Below, piece by piece: positions 13,801-21,619 of a stretch of 64,000 bases of DNA. Source of the stretch: Symbiodinium natans (lineage: Eukaryota; Sar; Dinophyceae; Suessiales; Symbiodiniaceae); contig CAJNDS010002091.1 of the NCBI GenBank assembly GCA_905221605.1, positions 486,001-550,000 on the forward strand. The letters run 5' to 3'. Position numbers and translations under genes: made by a program. Position 1 is the first letter of the stretch, and each line of letters starts with the position of its first letter. A model generated the notes under the pieces. It was given only the letters and a program-made list of their open reading frames with translations. It was not told where the DNA came from and did no database searches.

Positions 13801-16800
13801 AGAAGGGTGCCCTTCTTGGTTGAAAGAGCTGTAGAAGGGAACCTAAATAAGGGAATAAGGGCCTACTCTGGGTTTAAGTACCACATATTTGGAGCAACTG
13901 GATCTATCCCAAACGATCCAGTGCAGGTACAGAACCATACTAAATCTTCAAATAACTTTTTCGGTACCTAATCCCTTAGTGGTACTATAAAAGGACCCTC
14001 AAAGTATAGGGATGTTTTTTGGTACCTAATTGACCCGCAGAGTATAGGGGGAACCTTCAGGCCTGAAGCCCTAAGCACTTTGCTTTACGCCGGGACGCCG
14101 TGACGCCGCCGCCGAAGTCAAAACGGAAGAAGAGCAGTAGGGCTGCCCTGAATACAGGGTTTAGGGTTTAGGGTTTAGGGTTTAGGGTTCCCGAAACCCT
14201 AAACCCTACACCCAGAAGCCCTAAAGCCTAAAAGAGTTGTCGACTTCGGTCTTGGGGGGGAGGGGGTTCCGTGCCGGATCTGACATCCTATATACAAACG
14301 CCCAAATTTAAATGGGCTTAAGGTTTAGGTCCTATAGGGCTTTACAAGAAAATCCCACTGAACGGGGTGCACTGTTTGTGGGAAGGCATGTTAAAGCGAA
14401 CATAAGCAATCTAAGCCTAGAGCTAGAAAGCTAAGGGCGGAGTCTTTCGCTTATGTTTAGGAAGCCGTATGAACTCTCAACTATACACCCCCCCCCCCCT
14501 AATGCCTACGCCTCTACAGACCTCTGAAGCCCAAACTCCCGAACCCATGCAGGTTTAAGGGGAGGGTCTGGGGTGCAGGGTGTAGGGTTCATCGGGTTTA
14601 AGGCCTGGCAAAAGCTTTGAAAGTTAACTGCTGAACGCCTGTGCTGCCCAGCCGCATCCCCTCCACATACTCCTGAAGGCCCCAGAATGGCCCCAACCCC
14701 TGAGTCCCCAAACCCTGCAACCCACACCACCAAATCCTCCCCAACACCCCAAGACTCTAAGACCCTAAACCCTAAACCCTGAACCCTAAATCCTAAACGC
14801 CAAGACCCAAAAACCCTATGCCCTAAGTCCCAACCCGCTTTCCCGGCTTGCTTCGCCTTCGACCTAAAGCCTCCCAAACCCTGGCTTTGCTGAGCGACCC
14901 AACTCTGAAACTCCGACTTTGTTTAGGGTTTAGGGTTTAGGGTTTGGGGTTTAGGGTTTTGGGGTTTGGTGTTTAGGGTTTGGGGCGAACTCTAAACTTT
15001 AAACATCATGAGTTCCCTTAATCCTGGATGTCCCCAAAGCCCTTCAACCCTGAAACCCTGCCACCCTAAAATCCTTAACAGCCCAACCTTATACAGGACG
15101 GTGGCCTCTTTATCTGATACCTTTATACCTTAATGGAGCGCCTAGCTACCCTAGTAAGAACCCCAAAAGATGCCCCTACAAAACAGAAACCCTACTTAAA
15201 GAGACCACGAACCCATGTAATGGGCCCAAGACTCAGGGCTTGAGGCTTTCCCACCCTAAACCCTAAACCCTAAACCCTAAACCCTAAACCCTAAACCCTC
15301 AACCCTCCAACCCTAAACCCTTAGCAGCCTAAACCCAGGGCTGATAAAGCTCTAAAATACTCTAAAACCCTGAGCCTGAACCCAAGGTCCGCCCAAACGG
15401 TGCCAAGAGCCGGGCACTGTTGGCACGGCGATGACCGCGTTCTTCGCCTCAGGGTTTTGGGGGGTTTGGGGTTCAGGGTTTGGGGTTTGGGGTTTGGGGG
15501 GTTTAGGGTTCAGGGTTTGGGGTTTGGGGGGGTTTAGCAGGGCTTGGGGGGTTTAGGGTGGGTTTAGGGTTCAGGGCTCGGGGGGCGGTTTCGGGTTTAG
15601 GATTCAGGGCTTGGGGGGTTTACGGTTTAGGGTGGGTTTAGGGTTCAGGGCTTGGGGAGGGGGGTTCGGGTTTAGGGTTCAGGGTCAAAGGGTTTGGGGC
15701 TTGTGGGTTTATGGCTTCGTAGGTTTGTGGCTACGGAGGGTTGAAGTTTTAACTACTGAACTCCATGGCGCAGAGGACCCAAAGTGCATTTGGGGGTTTT
15801 TGGGCTCTGGGTACCCCGTGGGAGTTTAGGGAACGTAAGCCCTTTAGAACCTCGACCCTCAGCCCCCCAAACCCAGGGCTCAGCCCACGGCAAAGTGGCG
15901 CGCTGCATGCCGCCGCGGGCGGTGGAGGCCGCGGCCGTGTTGCTGACCCTGGTTGGATTAGGGTTTAGGGTTTAGGGTTTAGGGCTTAGGGTTTAGGAGG
16001 GTTTAGGATGGTTTAGGGTTTCGGATTTAGGGCTTAATTTAAAGATCTTCAACCCAAAGCCCTATGAGTCCTATCCACCCCCCTGAGTCCTAGAATACAA
16101 ACCTTGAAAACCCTGTTGTTGCTTAAACTCAATAAACCCTATCAACGACATACACGCCGTGTATCCTGCAAAACTCGAGAAATTAGCCGTCTAATCTCCA
16201 TAACCTTTTCAACTCTCAACCTTCTAAGCCCTGCCTGAACCCCCAAAGTATCCCCGAAGAGTCATCGTTGTACGCTTCGTGTGCTCGGCTGCTAGTTGAG
16301 GGGTACAGGACTTCCTGAAAATGGCTCCTCCATGAGCTTTTGGGCTTAGGGATTTAGGGTTTAGGGGTTAGGGTTTAGGGGTTGAGGGGTTGAGGATTTA
16401 GGTTTAGGTCTTGGGTTAGGGTTGAGGGCTTAGGGTGCAGGGTTTAGTGATTTGGGGGGGGATCTAGGGCAGAGACAGAGACGACAAGCATCAGACATCG
16501 GAGATTGATAAGCAAGGGAACACGAAACCCTCGAATTCAGAACATCGCTTGTATGGGAACTTCTACGAATTCGTACCAGATGCCAAAAACACAACATACC
16601 GTTCATATGAGCCAGGATTGAGTAGTGTCTTTGGTTTTGCTACGGATGATGCTCTATGAGGACCTTGAAAAAGAAACCATATGGACGATTTGGGCATTTC
16701 CTAAAATAGCCCCCCCCCCCCGCCCCGAATATACACCAAAATACGAAAGGAACCGCCAAGCAAAGGTACTCCTATTTCCGGAACTAGTTGGAACTGTCTA

Positions 16801-18941
16801 AGTTCAGAGTGCTTTAGGGTTTAGGGTTTAGGGAAAGACTGGATCGACCCATGGCCGAACAAAGTACAAAGGAACCTGTAGGCTGGCCTTCAAACCGTCT
16901 GAGAATATTCCAAGTAAGTTCCTCTTAGATCCAGCAGGAGCAAATATCAAATATCCCTAGGTCCCAACTGGCAGAAACAAGATCAACAAACCCTAGACGG
17001 CACCTAATAGGACAACAGCTGCACGCAGTAGCACCTGCTTGTCACTTTCATACTTTTTTAGAGTGCTTTTTGAGGTCAGAGTAGTGTTTAGGATTCAGAG
17101 TTCAGTTTGCTTTTTAAGCCTAACCCAAACACTGAGCCACAAACACATAGAAACATGCCAGGCTACCGCAGCGTGCTTCCTGCAACCACGCGTGTTGAGC
17201 AAATGTCTTTCGACCGCCCCTAACCCCTAAACCCTAAACCCTAAACCCTAAACCCTAAGCCCAAAGGGTCCATGTACCTCATTGGTGCATACATGGGCCC
17301 CAGAGTCCCTATATAGGAGGCACTTTAAGACCCAAGTACGGTTTAGGGTTTAGGGTTTAGGGTTTAGGGTTTAGGGTTTAGGGTTTAGGGTTTAGGGCTT
17401 AAAGGCTGATACCTAGGGTTTAGGGCTTAGTGCTTAGGGTTTAGGGTTCCCTATTTAGGAACATGGAACCTTGGGGAACCTCACATCCCGAAACACTAAA
17501 CCTAGGCTGCCCAGCAACCTAGGCTTAAAAGGGTGCCCTTTTTTGCTTAAAGGGGTTTATAAGGGAACCTAAACCCTCCAAAAAGGGAATAAGGGTACTA
17601 CTGGGCTGTTTAGAAACTGTGAAGCAGCTGTTAGAGTACGGCTTGGCCATATCCACTTTCATGGGATCCCTGCAGCCGAAACAGGGGGATGTAAGGTACC
17701 TAATTCCCTCCTTCCCTACTAAAAACCAGTAGGCCAAGCAGGTGCCACCCTACTGAACCCAAAACCCAAAACCCTAAACCCTACAGTCCTGTGTGTGAGC
17801 AGCTCTTTCATGGTCCGGGCAAGGCGAAAACCGGCTTTCAACACCGAATCCTGGTGCCAGGGGGAGGGATGATAAGGAGCTTACACGCTTTCGGGAGCTA
17901 TGAAAATTCAGGGTTTAGGGTTCAAGCCCTAAATATTTCACTTCAAACCCGAAGCCCTGACCCCAGAGTTTCCAGGGTTTTGGCGAATTGGGGTTAATCG
18001 TTCTTCGGTATCTCTGCGCTGATTCGGGTTTATAAGAACTCTACTGAGTGAAGGCCTATGGCTTCTCGACGGTCCTTACAAAGGTCGAAGTTCCGCAAGC
18101 ATCTTCTTTAAATCAATCCCTACGCTCTACATTACAACGACAGCTTTGTACACATGCAGAAACCCTAGGTGCACAAAAGCACAGGGTTTCTGAACTCCTT
18201 CTACATCCCTGCAGCCCTGAAACCCTTTACCCTAAAACTTCAAACCCCCTAAGCCAAGTAAATCCTAAAGCTCTGTCCTTGTAGAGCTCACGCCATCGCT
18301 GCAATACGTCCTCGCTAAGGGCGAATGGCGTGCCTGGGGCCCCGCGCATTGAGGTTGGGGCTCCCTGGTCCCTAAACCCTAAACCCGTTAGGGTTTAGTC
18401 AGTGATCGATTCTTGGGATATTCGGAAAAAGTGGTTCTTTAGGGTTTAGGGTTTAGGGTGCAGGGTCGTGTCCCGAACCCTACTCCGCAAAACCCCCACC
18501 AAAAATCAAACCCCCAACGCCCTAAACTGCAACCCTCCAAACCCCGAAACCCTAAAAGCCTTGAACCCCTGAACCCTCTAAAACCCTAACCCCCCCCCCC
18601 CCAAAAAAAAAAAAAAAAAAAAACACACCCCCCTAACCACCTAAACTGCCTAAACCCAGAACCCTCAACCCTGTCCCCCTAAAACCCTAAACCCTGAATT
18701 CCTAAATCCTAACCCATAAATTCCTAGACCCTGAACCCTAAACCCTGAACTCTATACTCTAAACCCTAAACCCCTCACCACCCTTTTCTCTAAGCCCTTA
18801 ACCCTAAACCCTAAACCCAAAAACCTAATTAAACCCTAAACCCCTCCCCTCAACCCTTCTCTTGAGGCCATGGGTGCGGGAAGCATCCGTCAGCCCCGGC
18901 AGCGTGTAGATCTCTTGGCAGGCCTCGGAAGCTTCGAGCAC
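1024..18941 (-). CDS. Locus A: multi-exon gene(s) of unknown function, minus strand
   Basis: About 21 short minus-strand exons lie in this span, listed separately below. The first six (18.94-15.89 kb) agree in codon phase and form one continuous reading frame, so at least one real gene is present. Lower exons (15.45-1.02 kb) may belong to the same gene or to one or two more; I could not find a start or stop that fixes the borders. Introns are built of TTTAGGG/CCCTAAA tracts and short inverted-repeat elements. I do not recognise a family. One exon (10619-10686) has a PPR-like stretch, PDVMTFSAGCSE, but that alone does not define the gene. Donors are GT, GA and GC; most acceptors are AG|G. Confidence 0.55.
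1137..1221. repeat. (TTTAGGG)n tract
   Basis: About 12 units against the high-coordinate edge of exon 1024-1135. With 914-1023 it forms the inverted pair that brackets the exon. Confidence 0.95.
2468..2602. repeat. 44-bp tandem repeat, three copies
   Basis: The unit contains CGGATCTCCTTATAAAGGCC and CATCCACTGTAGACC. The three copies are almost identical, so the duplication is recent. No coding sense was found. Confidence 0.9.
2738..2848. mobile_element. family-D inverted-repeat element
   Basis: Starts CCCTAAGGGTCCATGTACC and ends with its reverse complement. The inner part carries the arms GGGAGTACTTGGGCCTTAAA and GGGGCCCAAG. About 110 bp, no coding capacity, MITE-like. At least ten related copies occur in the window. 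Confidence 0.85.
3590..3729. repeat. (CCCTAAA)n tract
   Basis: About 18 units with a few CCCTGAA/CCCTAAG variants, on the low side of exon 3735-3834. Confidence 0.95.
3735..3834 (-). CDS. exon, locus A
   Basis: Island of unique GC-rich DNA between CCCTAAA (low side) and TTTAGGG (high side). Acceptor CAGTAG|G; a likely donor is GT at 3734. All three minus frames are open over 100 bp, so the correct frame is not decided. Confidence 0.5.
4301..4428 (-). mobile_element. family-B palindromic element, 5'-truncated copy
   Basis: Begins TACTTGAAGGTTCATGGGAC and matches the copy at 4880-5034 in inverted orientation. It breaks off near 4428, so one arm is incomplete. Confidence 0.85.
4450..4573. mobile_element. 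family-C inverted-repeat element
   Basis: About 124 bp bounded by TACAGGGTGGGGCCCCC and its reverse complement. The copy at 37646-37772 is nearly identical, so the family moved recently. No coding capacity. Confidence 0.9.
4880..5034 (+). mobile_element. family-B palindromic element
   Basis: About 155 bp. The left end ACTTGAAGGTTCATGGGACT is repeated inverted at the right end, and the inner arms also pair (TTATAACTGCACTTATAACC with its complement). It is nearly identical to 32552-32706. Confidence 0.9.
5375..5620. mobile_element. three adjacent family-A-like copies
   Basis: Three repeats of about 90 bp share GTAAACTAGGAATGAAAA, GGGTACCCTTTTGG and GGGAACCTGAAC blocks, in tandem. Other family-A copies in the window are single. 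Confidence 0.75.
6315..6394 (-). CDS. exon, locus A
   Basis: Acceptor GACAG|G; donor CAG|GTTCAAGG. The best frame reads LLHSLRRHSCEPDRALLNSA; a second frame is also open. CCCTAAA flanks the low side and TTTAGGG the high side. Confidence 0.55.
7162..7258. mobile_element. family-F inverted-repeat element
   Basis: Begins CTATACTCCCCTTAGAACC and ends with the imperfect complement GGGGATATAGTAG. Related copies lie at about 43667-43778 and 48693-48850. Confidence 0.75.
7838..7911. repeat. poly-C tract of about 73 bases
   Basis: A run of C broken by a single T near 7885, joined directly to CCCTAAA repeats at 7911. The complementary strand could form G-quadruplexes. The exact length in the real genome is doubtful, as such runs are often misread. 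Confidence 0.9.
7966..8012 (-). CDS. short exon, locus A
   Basis: Acceptor CCCTAACAG|C lies in a slightly altered telomere unit. It reads VILQSVLLGVAKEAA and ends at G|GTTTTGGG. An inverted tract pair brackets it. Confidence 0.55.
8557..8640 (-). CDS. exon, locus A
   Basis: Acceptor CACAG|G. The reading is PDVVVHAAVCNARLPSLEHR followed by LGERLLV. Donor TT|GTTTAGGG comes from the CCCTAAA tract on the low side. Confidence 0.65.
8777..8849 (-). CDS. exon, locus A
   Basis: Acceptor ACGCAG|T; reads SSHEATMVCLRRPGLEPPSY; donor TTG|GTGTTTAGGG. Confidence 0.6.
9186..9283 (-). CDS. exon, locus A
   Basis: Acceptor CTTAG|G; 32 codons containing VPKDARALRSRWQHVLHDVL; donor CAG|GACGG, a GA donor. Here TTTAGGG lies on both sides, so this exon does not follow the inverted-pair rule. 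Confidence 0.7.
9444..9526 (-). CDS. exon, locus A
   Basis: Reads QQELISSQQELKKMLSRSPS, helix-forming. Acceptor CAAG|CAG or CAG three bases further; donor ATCAG|GTTGC, though the frame stays open beyond it. Confidence 0.65.
10077..10124 (-). CDS. exon, locus A
   Basis: Sixteen codons, ATLTATGQGQKPAAQR, in phase 0 at both ends. Acceptor AAAG|G; donor CGG|GTTTAGGG formed by the repeat. Confidence 0.6.
10517..10618. repeat. (CCCTAAA)n tract
   Basis: Almost perfect run of about 14 units, directly at the donor edge of exon 10619-10686. Confidence 0.95.
10619..10686 (-). CDS. exon with PPR-like stretch, locus A
   Basis: Reads VQRLSASPDVMTFSAGCSEV. PDVMTFSAGCSE resembles the PPR helix-A pattern PDVVTYNALISAC. 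Acceptor TTGAG|G; donor ATT|GTTTAGGG. TTTAGGG (10732-10786) lies on the high side. Confidence 0.65.
10732..10786. repeat. (TTTAGGG)n tract
   Basis: About eight units, the partner of 10517-10618 around exon 10619-10686. Confidence 0.95.
10787..12266. other. intron or spacer without recognised gene
   Basis: CCCTAAA runs (10952-11008, 12175-12260) and unique AT-richer DNA. The plus-strand frames at 11279-11554 have no homology I recognise and no supporting splice context. Confidence 0.5.
12267..12329 (-). CDS. exon, locus A
   Basis: Reads TAEEAPEDMTWFRHAVEQKA. Acceptor CCCAG|G; donor GCGG|GTTCATG just before the CCCTAAA tract. Confidence 0.7.
12364..12441. repeat. (TTTAGGG)n tract flanked by a 22-bp direct duplication
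   Basis: GTTCAGAGTCCATTCTTTGAG stands at 12343-12363 and GTTCAGGGTCCATTCTTTGAG recurs just after the tract (about 12444-12464). This is the pattern left by an insertion at a staggered break. Confidence 0.85.
13138..13295 (-). CDS. exon, locus A (largest, 158 bp)
   Basis: Acceptor GTGAG|G. It reads EACFRRGKVTGKLWSLQEQA and, further on, SPRFSIPIEGSVTSRSRR. Donor GAAG|GTTTAGGG is provided by the CCCTAAA tract at 13088-13137. Confidence 0.75.
13776..13873. mobile_element. family-A inverted-repeat element
   Basis: Ends GACCCAAGAGTA and TACTCTGGGT are inverted repeats. The inner blocks are AGGGTGCCCTT, GGGAACCTAAA and GGGAATAAGGGC. About 98 bp. Confidence 0.8.
14089..14147 (-). CDS. exon, locus A
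   Basis: Acceptor TTCAG|G; reads AALLLFFRFDFGGGVTASR; donor C|GTAAAGC. Confidence 0.55.
14605..14672 (-). CDS. exon, locus A
   Basis: Acceptor TTCAG|G; 22 codons, EYVEGMRLGSTGVQQLTFKA; donor CCAG|GCCTTA, a GC donor. Confidence 0.65.
15100..15222. mobile_element. family-I repeat
   Basis: Starts GGTGGCCTCTTTATCTGATAC and ends TACTTAAAGAGACCACGAAC, imperfect inverted ends. A second copy is at 48118-48236. Confidence 0.75.
15382..15447 (-). CDS. exon, locus A
   Basis: Acceptor CTGAG|G; donor TGG|GTTCAGG; 66 bp. One frame begins AKNAVIAVPT, a second reads SSPCQQCPALGTVWADL and fits the phase of the upstream exon better. Frame unresolved. Confidence 0.5.
15440..15690. repeat. degenerate TTTGGGG/TTTAGGG tract
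   Basis: G-rich variant repeats (TTTGGGG, TTCAGGG, TTTAGGG mixed), an old decayed tract overlapping the exon edge at 15447. Confidence 0.8.
15889..15948 (-). CDS. exon 6 of the phase-consistent chain, locus A
   Basis: Acceptor ACCAG|G; reads VSNTAAASTARGGMQRATL; donor CC|GTGGGC. The first base completes the codon begun in exon 16253-16314. Confidence 0.65.
16253..16314 (-). CDS. exon 5 of the chain, locus A
   Basis: Acceptor TTCAG|G; reads EVLYPSTSSRAHEAYNDDSS; donor GGG|GATACT, a GA donor. In phase with both neighbours. Confidence 0.75.
16315..17617. other. intron between chain exons 5 and 4
   Basis: TTTAGGG-derived sequence, unique AT-richer DNA, a family-D fragment (17271-17339) cut by a TTTAGGG tract (17340-17440), and a family-A copy (17521-17609). 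Confidence 0.6.
17521..17609. mobile_element. family-A element without a tract inside (empty site)
   Basis: Carries GCTTAAAGGGGTTTATAAGG followed by GAACCTAAACCC. The copy at 57195-57350 has the same sequence interrupted by TTTAGGG repeats, so this one shows the uninterrupted state. Confidence 0.9.
17618..17669 (-). CDS. exon 4 of the chain, locus A
   Basis: Acceptor CTGCAG|G; reads DPMKVDMAKPYSNSCFT; donor ACA|GTTTCTAAA. The first base completes AG+G from exon 17789-17850. Confidence 0.75.
17789..17850 (-). CDS. exon 3 of the chain, locus A
   Basis: Acceptor ACCAG|G; reads DSVLKAGFRLARTMKELLTH; donor CAG|GACTGT, a GA donor. Confidence 0.8.
18278..18333 (-). CDS. exon 2 of the chain, locus A
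   Basis: Acceptor CCCAG|G; reads TPFALSEDVLQRWRELYK; donor AAG|GACAGAG, a GA donor. Phases match both neighbours. Confidence 0.8.
18869..18941 (-). CDS. exon 1 of the chain, locus A
   Basis: Acceptor TAGAG|G; reads VLEASEACQEIYTLPGLTDA then SRTH; donor CATG|GCCTCAAG, a GC donor. G plus the next exon's GC gives Gly. An acceptor precedes it, so the true first exon lies further upstream. Confidence 0.75.
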
Positions 18942-18956
18942 CTCTAGGCTCCTCAG

Positions 18957-19036
18957 GGTTTAGGGTTTAGGGTTTAGGGTTTGGGGTTTAGGGCTTAGGG
19001 TTTGGGGTTTGGGGTTTAGGGTTTAGGGTTTAGGGG
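18957..19036. repeat. (TTTAGGG)n tract with TTTGGGG variants
   Basis: About eleven units on the high side of exon 18869-18941. Confidence 0.9.
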
Positions 19037-19233
19037 TAGCTTCGTGCACCTCGTCTAAGACCCCATTCACCTTCTGCTGTCCATCCAGTGCTCGGAGATG
19101 CTCAAAGCCCAAGGAACCTAACCGTACACCCGAAAGCCTTGCCCTAAGGGTCCATGTACCTCCACTATACTTGGGCGCCCCACAGTTCCCAAGCCCCTAT
19201 CCGGGGCGCCAGAACCTTGATCTCTCACCCTAG

Positions 19234-19508
19234 TTAGAACTTTCCGAGCTGAACTTGCCACAGTGGATAGCTCGCCATGTCCTTTTGAGTTCCAGCAAAT
19301 GCAAGCTCAACTCTAGCTGCACAGGGCCGGGAAAATCGCAAATCCTTTGCATCACGATGGCTGTGCTGCATGGTGCGGAAGACAGATTCTGCAGCAACTG
19401 GGAAAATCATGCCAAACTCAAGCACACAGACTGACTCTGCGAACAGAGTTGCAATGAACAACTTCACATTGTGAGACTTGAAACTGACTTTAACGTCGCA
19501 TTCAAAGC
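19234..19508 (-). other. open frame just after gene B: 3' UTR, frameshifted tail or further exon
   Basis: About 90 codons are open directly after the gene B stop in another frame, for example KLFIATLFAESVCVLEFGMI. Composition is coding-like. Either gene B suffered a frameshift near its end, or an intron starting at GTGAGC joins one of these segments, or it is UTR. Confidence 0.4.
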
Positions 19509-20912
19509 TCACAGGTTTTGCTCGTAGATCTCTCTGGCCACAGAACTAGCCCCCAAGCCAAAGACCCACAAGAATGGGAACTGACCCAGGCCGACGCAAA
19601 AGGCAGCTTGTTTCAATGCCAGACTTGCCAGAAGACCTACCACAACTTTGCCACCACCTTTGATCACACCTGCATTGCTCTGCCCTTTCGGCGCCGTGGC
19701 ATTGCGCCCCACTCTTGTGCTATTCTCCAGAGTCAAAAAGGCGGAACCCACAAGCATCTGAAGGTCATACTCATCCACTGGTGGAAGTTTCACTGCGAGG
19801 CCTGGCATCTGTAGGGCACTCTCCGCAGCCTCCCTGGCTACCTCAGATGCAGTCTTTGTCAAGACGCCCCAGGCCTCTGGTGAGCTTTGGAGGATGCTGG
19901 ATAGAACCTCAGGAGGTGCTTGGGAAAGGAACAGCGGCCACACTTGCCGCAGCACTGGCTCAGAGGCCTCAGTAACGAGCCACCTCCCCAGTTCGACCAG
20001 GTTTTCTGGCGGCAAAGAAGCTAGTAAGGTTTCGACGATTGGAGTTCCCACGACAGGAGCCAACAGTTGCTCAGCAGGGATAGCTTCCACGGCAAGTTTT
20101 GCAAGCCACACCAGCAACGCAGGCGATGCTGTCGTTGCCACTTTCTGCAGCAGAATGAGGAAAACCTCTCGTGCTTGAGGCGACTCTTGACAAATGGTGA
20201 GCAAAAGTTTGGGTGAACCTGCTTCCATCTGGGACAAGAGGCTTGGGTTTTGAGCCACTTTCAGCAGCATTGCTTGTAGAAACTCAGCCACTTTTGCTGG
20301 TGGAACTCGGGACAAGATCCCACAGGCGAATTCCACCTGTTTCTCCTCAGACAAGGCAATCATGGCGCCTGCCCCGCTGCTCTCCAACTTGGCAACTGCA
20401 GCATCAGCAAGCGCACCTGTCTCCACGCGACCCAAGACATTTGCCCCAATCGCAGCCAACCAGTCTGCCTCAACGGCTCCAACTGCAGCCTCGACTACAG
20501 GCGTGAGAAAGGAAGGAAGCTCAAAGCCAGCAGCAACTTCACTAGCGATGCCGCATTCAGCGAACCCACCAATGATGTCTGCACTGAGAGCACCAAGCCC
20601 CAGGCACCCCTCCGTTGCTGAAGCAAACGCGGATGTAGCTTCCACTACCAAGGCCGTGGCTTCTGTGACCACTGGCAGCTCAAGTAGCCACCAAAAGCGA
20701 CGTGCTGTGCGACTGCTGCGCCCCGGGTGTTGCCAAATCTTGGGAGCCCCACTCCTCCCTTTGCCCATCTTCTGCTTTGGCCTCACGTGCGCATGTAGAG
20801 GCAACCTGGGGGGCAACGATGGTTGCACAAAGTCCGTGTGTCCGCTGCCCTGCAAGACTCTTGCAATGACAGCAAGCACTGACGCCACCCGCACCCAGTG
20901 AGGCATCGCCAT
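19509..20912 (-). CDS. gene B: Ala-rich secreted or membrane protein, 467 aa, intronless so far
   Basis: The only long uninterrupted frame besides the GTPase. Residues 1-24 form a signal-peptide-like start (basic and hydrophobic, VRVASVLAVIARVLQG). Residues about 85-400 are rich in Ala, Glu, Leu and Val and look helical and repetitive, with recurring LLQKVA, FLQAMLLKVA and LPPENLVEL blocks, like a solenoid. A C-terminal hydrophobic stretch (about 418-455, VVVGLLASLALKQAAFCVGL) may be a membrane anchor, followed by AREIYEQNL and a stop. The last codons overlap a good GT donor (CT|GTGAGC), so the stop could lie in an intron and the protein might continue. I do not recognise the family. The shadow frames on the plus strand are explained by its high GC. 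Confidence 0.8.
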   Translation of the reverse strand: MAMPHWVRVASVLAVIARVLQGSGHTDFVQPSLPPRLPLHAHVRPKQKMGKGRSGAPKIWQHPGRSSRTARRFWWLLELPVVTEATALVVEATSAFASATEGCLGLGALSADIIGGFAECGIASEVAAGFELPSFLTPVVEAAVGAVEADWLAAIGANVLGRVETGALADAAVAKLESSGAGAMIALSEEKQVEFACGILSRVPPAKVAEFLQAMLLKVAQNPSLLSQMEAGSPKLLLTICQESPQAREVFLILLQKVATTASPALLVWLAKLAVEAIPAEQLLAPVVGTPIVETLLASLPPENLVELGRWLVTEASEPVLRQVWPLFLSQAPPEVLSSILQSSPEAWGVLTKTASEVAREAAESALQMPGLAVKLPPVDEYDLQMLVGSAFLTLENSTRVGRNATAPKGQSNAGVIKGGGKVVVGLLASLALKQAAFCVGLGQFPFLWVFGLGASSVAREIYEQNL

Positions 20913-21214
20913 CCTACAGAAGCCGGAGAATTGCTAATAATAGGGGGCTGAATAATTAGAATAGGGTGTTGGGGGTGATTATAGTAGAATTATTAAAGGG
21001 GCCCTAAGGGAATAATATTGGTCATTCTCCCGACCCCCTTTGTAAGCTACCGGTCTTGTCCACCCTGTGAACGCACTCAGCCAAGACAACGGACGAGTCG
21101 CTCCTAGCATGAAGCTGGATTGTGGCTGAACCCTAAACCCTAAACCCTAAACCCTAAACCCCAAACCCTGTTTAAAAAAGATGAAGGACCAAAGAGACGA
21201 CGGAGATCAAAGCA

Positions 21215-21498
21215 CAGATCCTCCCCTGGCGCGCTTACCACTCAATTCTGCTCGACATTCCTTGACAGGAAGCACTCCGCTCTGAGGAATTCGCAACCAG
21301 AATTCTGGCTGAAGAACTTTAACAGCAGGTGAAGGGATGCTCCTACTACTGATCAACAAACCACCTACTACGTACGTGGCGTGCGGAGAGGCCTGGGTTG
21401 ACGTCATCCGAATCCTTCCCACCAACGACCTCCGATGCTGCCTAAGGCCTGTGTGGAGGTTGCGGTAGTACGTGCTGGAACTCATACAGAGGAACCTG
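21215..21498 (-). CDS. coding-like segment between genes B and C
   Basis: Unique 280-bp island with a long open minus frame after CCAG|G; it includes STYYRNLHTGLRQHRRSLVG and LQPEFWLRIPQSGVLPVKEC. A second frame is open near its end with donor TG|GTAAGCG. It may be one exon or two; it could be the 3' end of locus C. Confidence 0.45.
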
Positions 21499-21576
21499 GA
21501 ACAACCACCCCCAAACCCCAAGCCCCAAACCCCAAACCCCAAACCCTAAACCCTAAACCCTAAACCCTAAACCCAC

Positions 21577-21619
21577 CCGATGAGGAGCAGCCAAGTGGCG
21601 AGCTTGGACAGCTCGCGCC
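21577..21619 (-). CDS. exon, locus C region
   Basis: Acceptor CCCAG|G; reads RELSKLATWLLLI; donor GG|GTGGGTTTAGGG beside the CCCTAAA tract. Confidence 0.5.

Noticed and set aside
14506-14877. Frames rich in GLGFRV or WGLGFRV at many places (also 15611, 21207, 39443, 44354)
   Set aside because: GFRV and GLGFRV are simply TTTAGGG and TTTGGGG repeats read in frame.
15382-15447. HSP70-like AKNAVIAVP in an exon of locus A
   Set aside because: The next residues do not continue as in HSP70, and the frame that fits the upstream exon phase is a different one.
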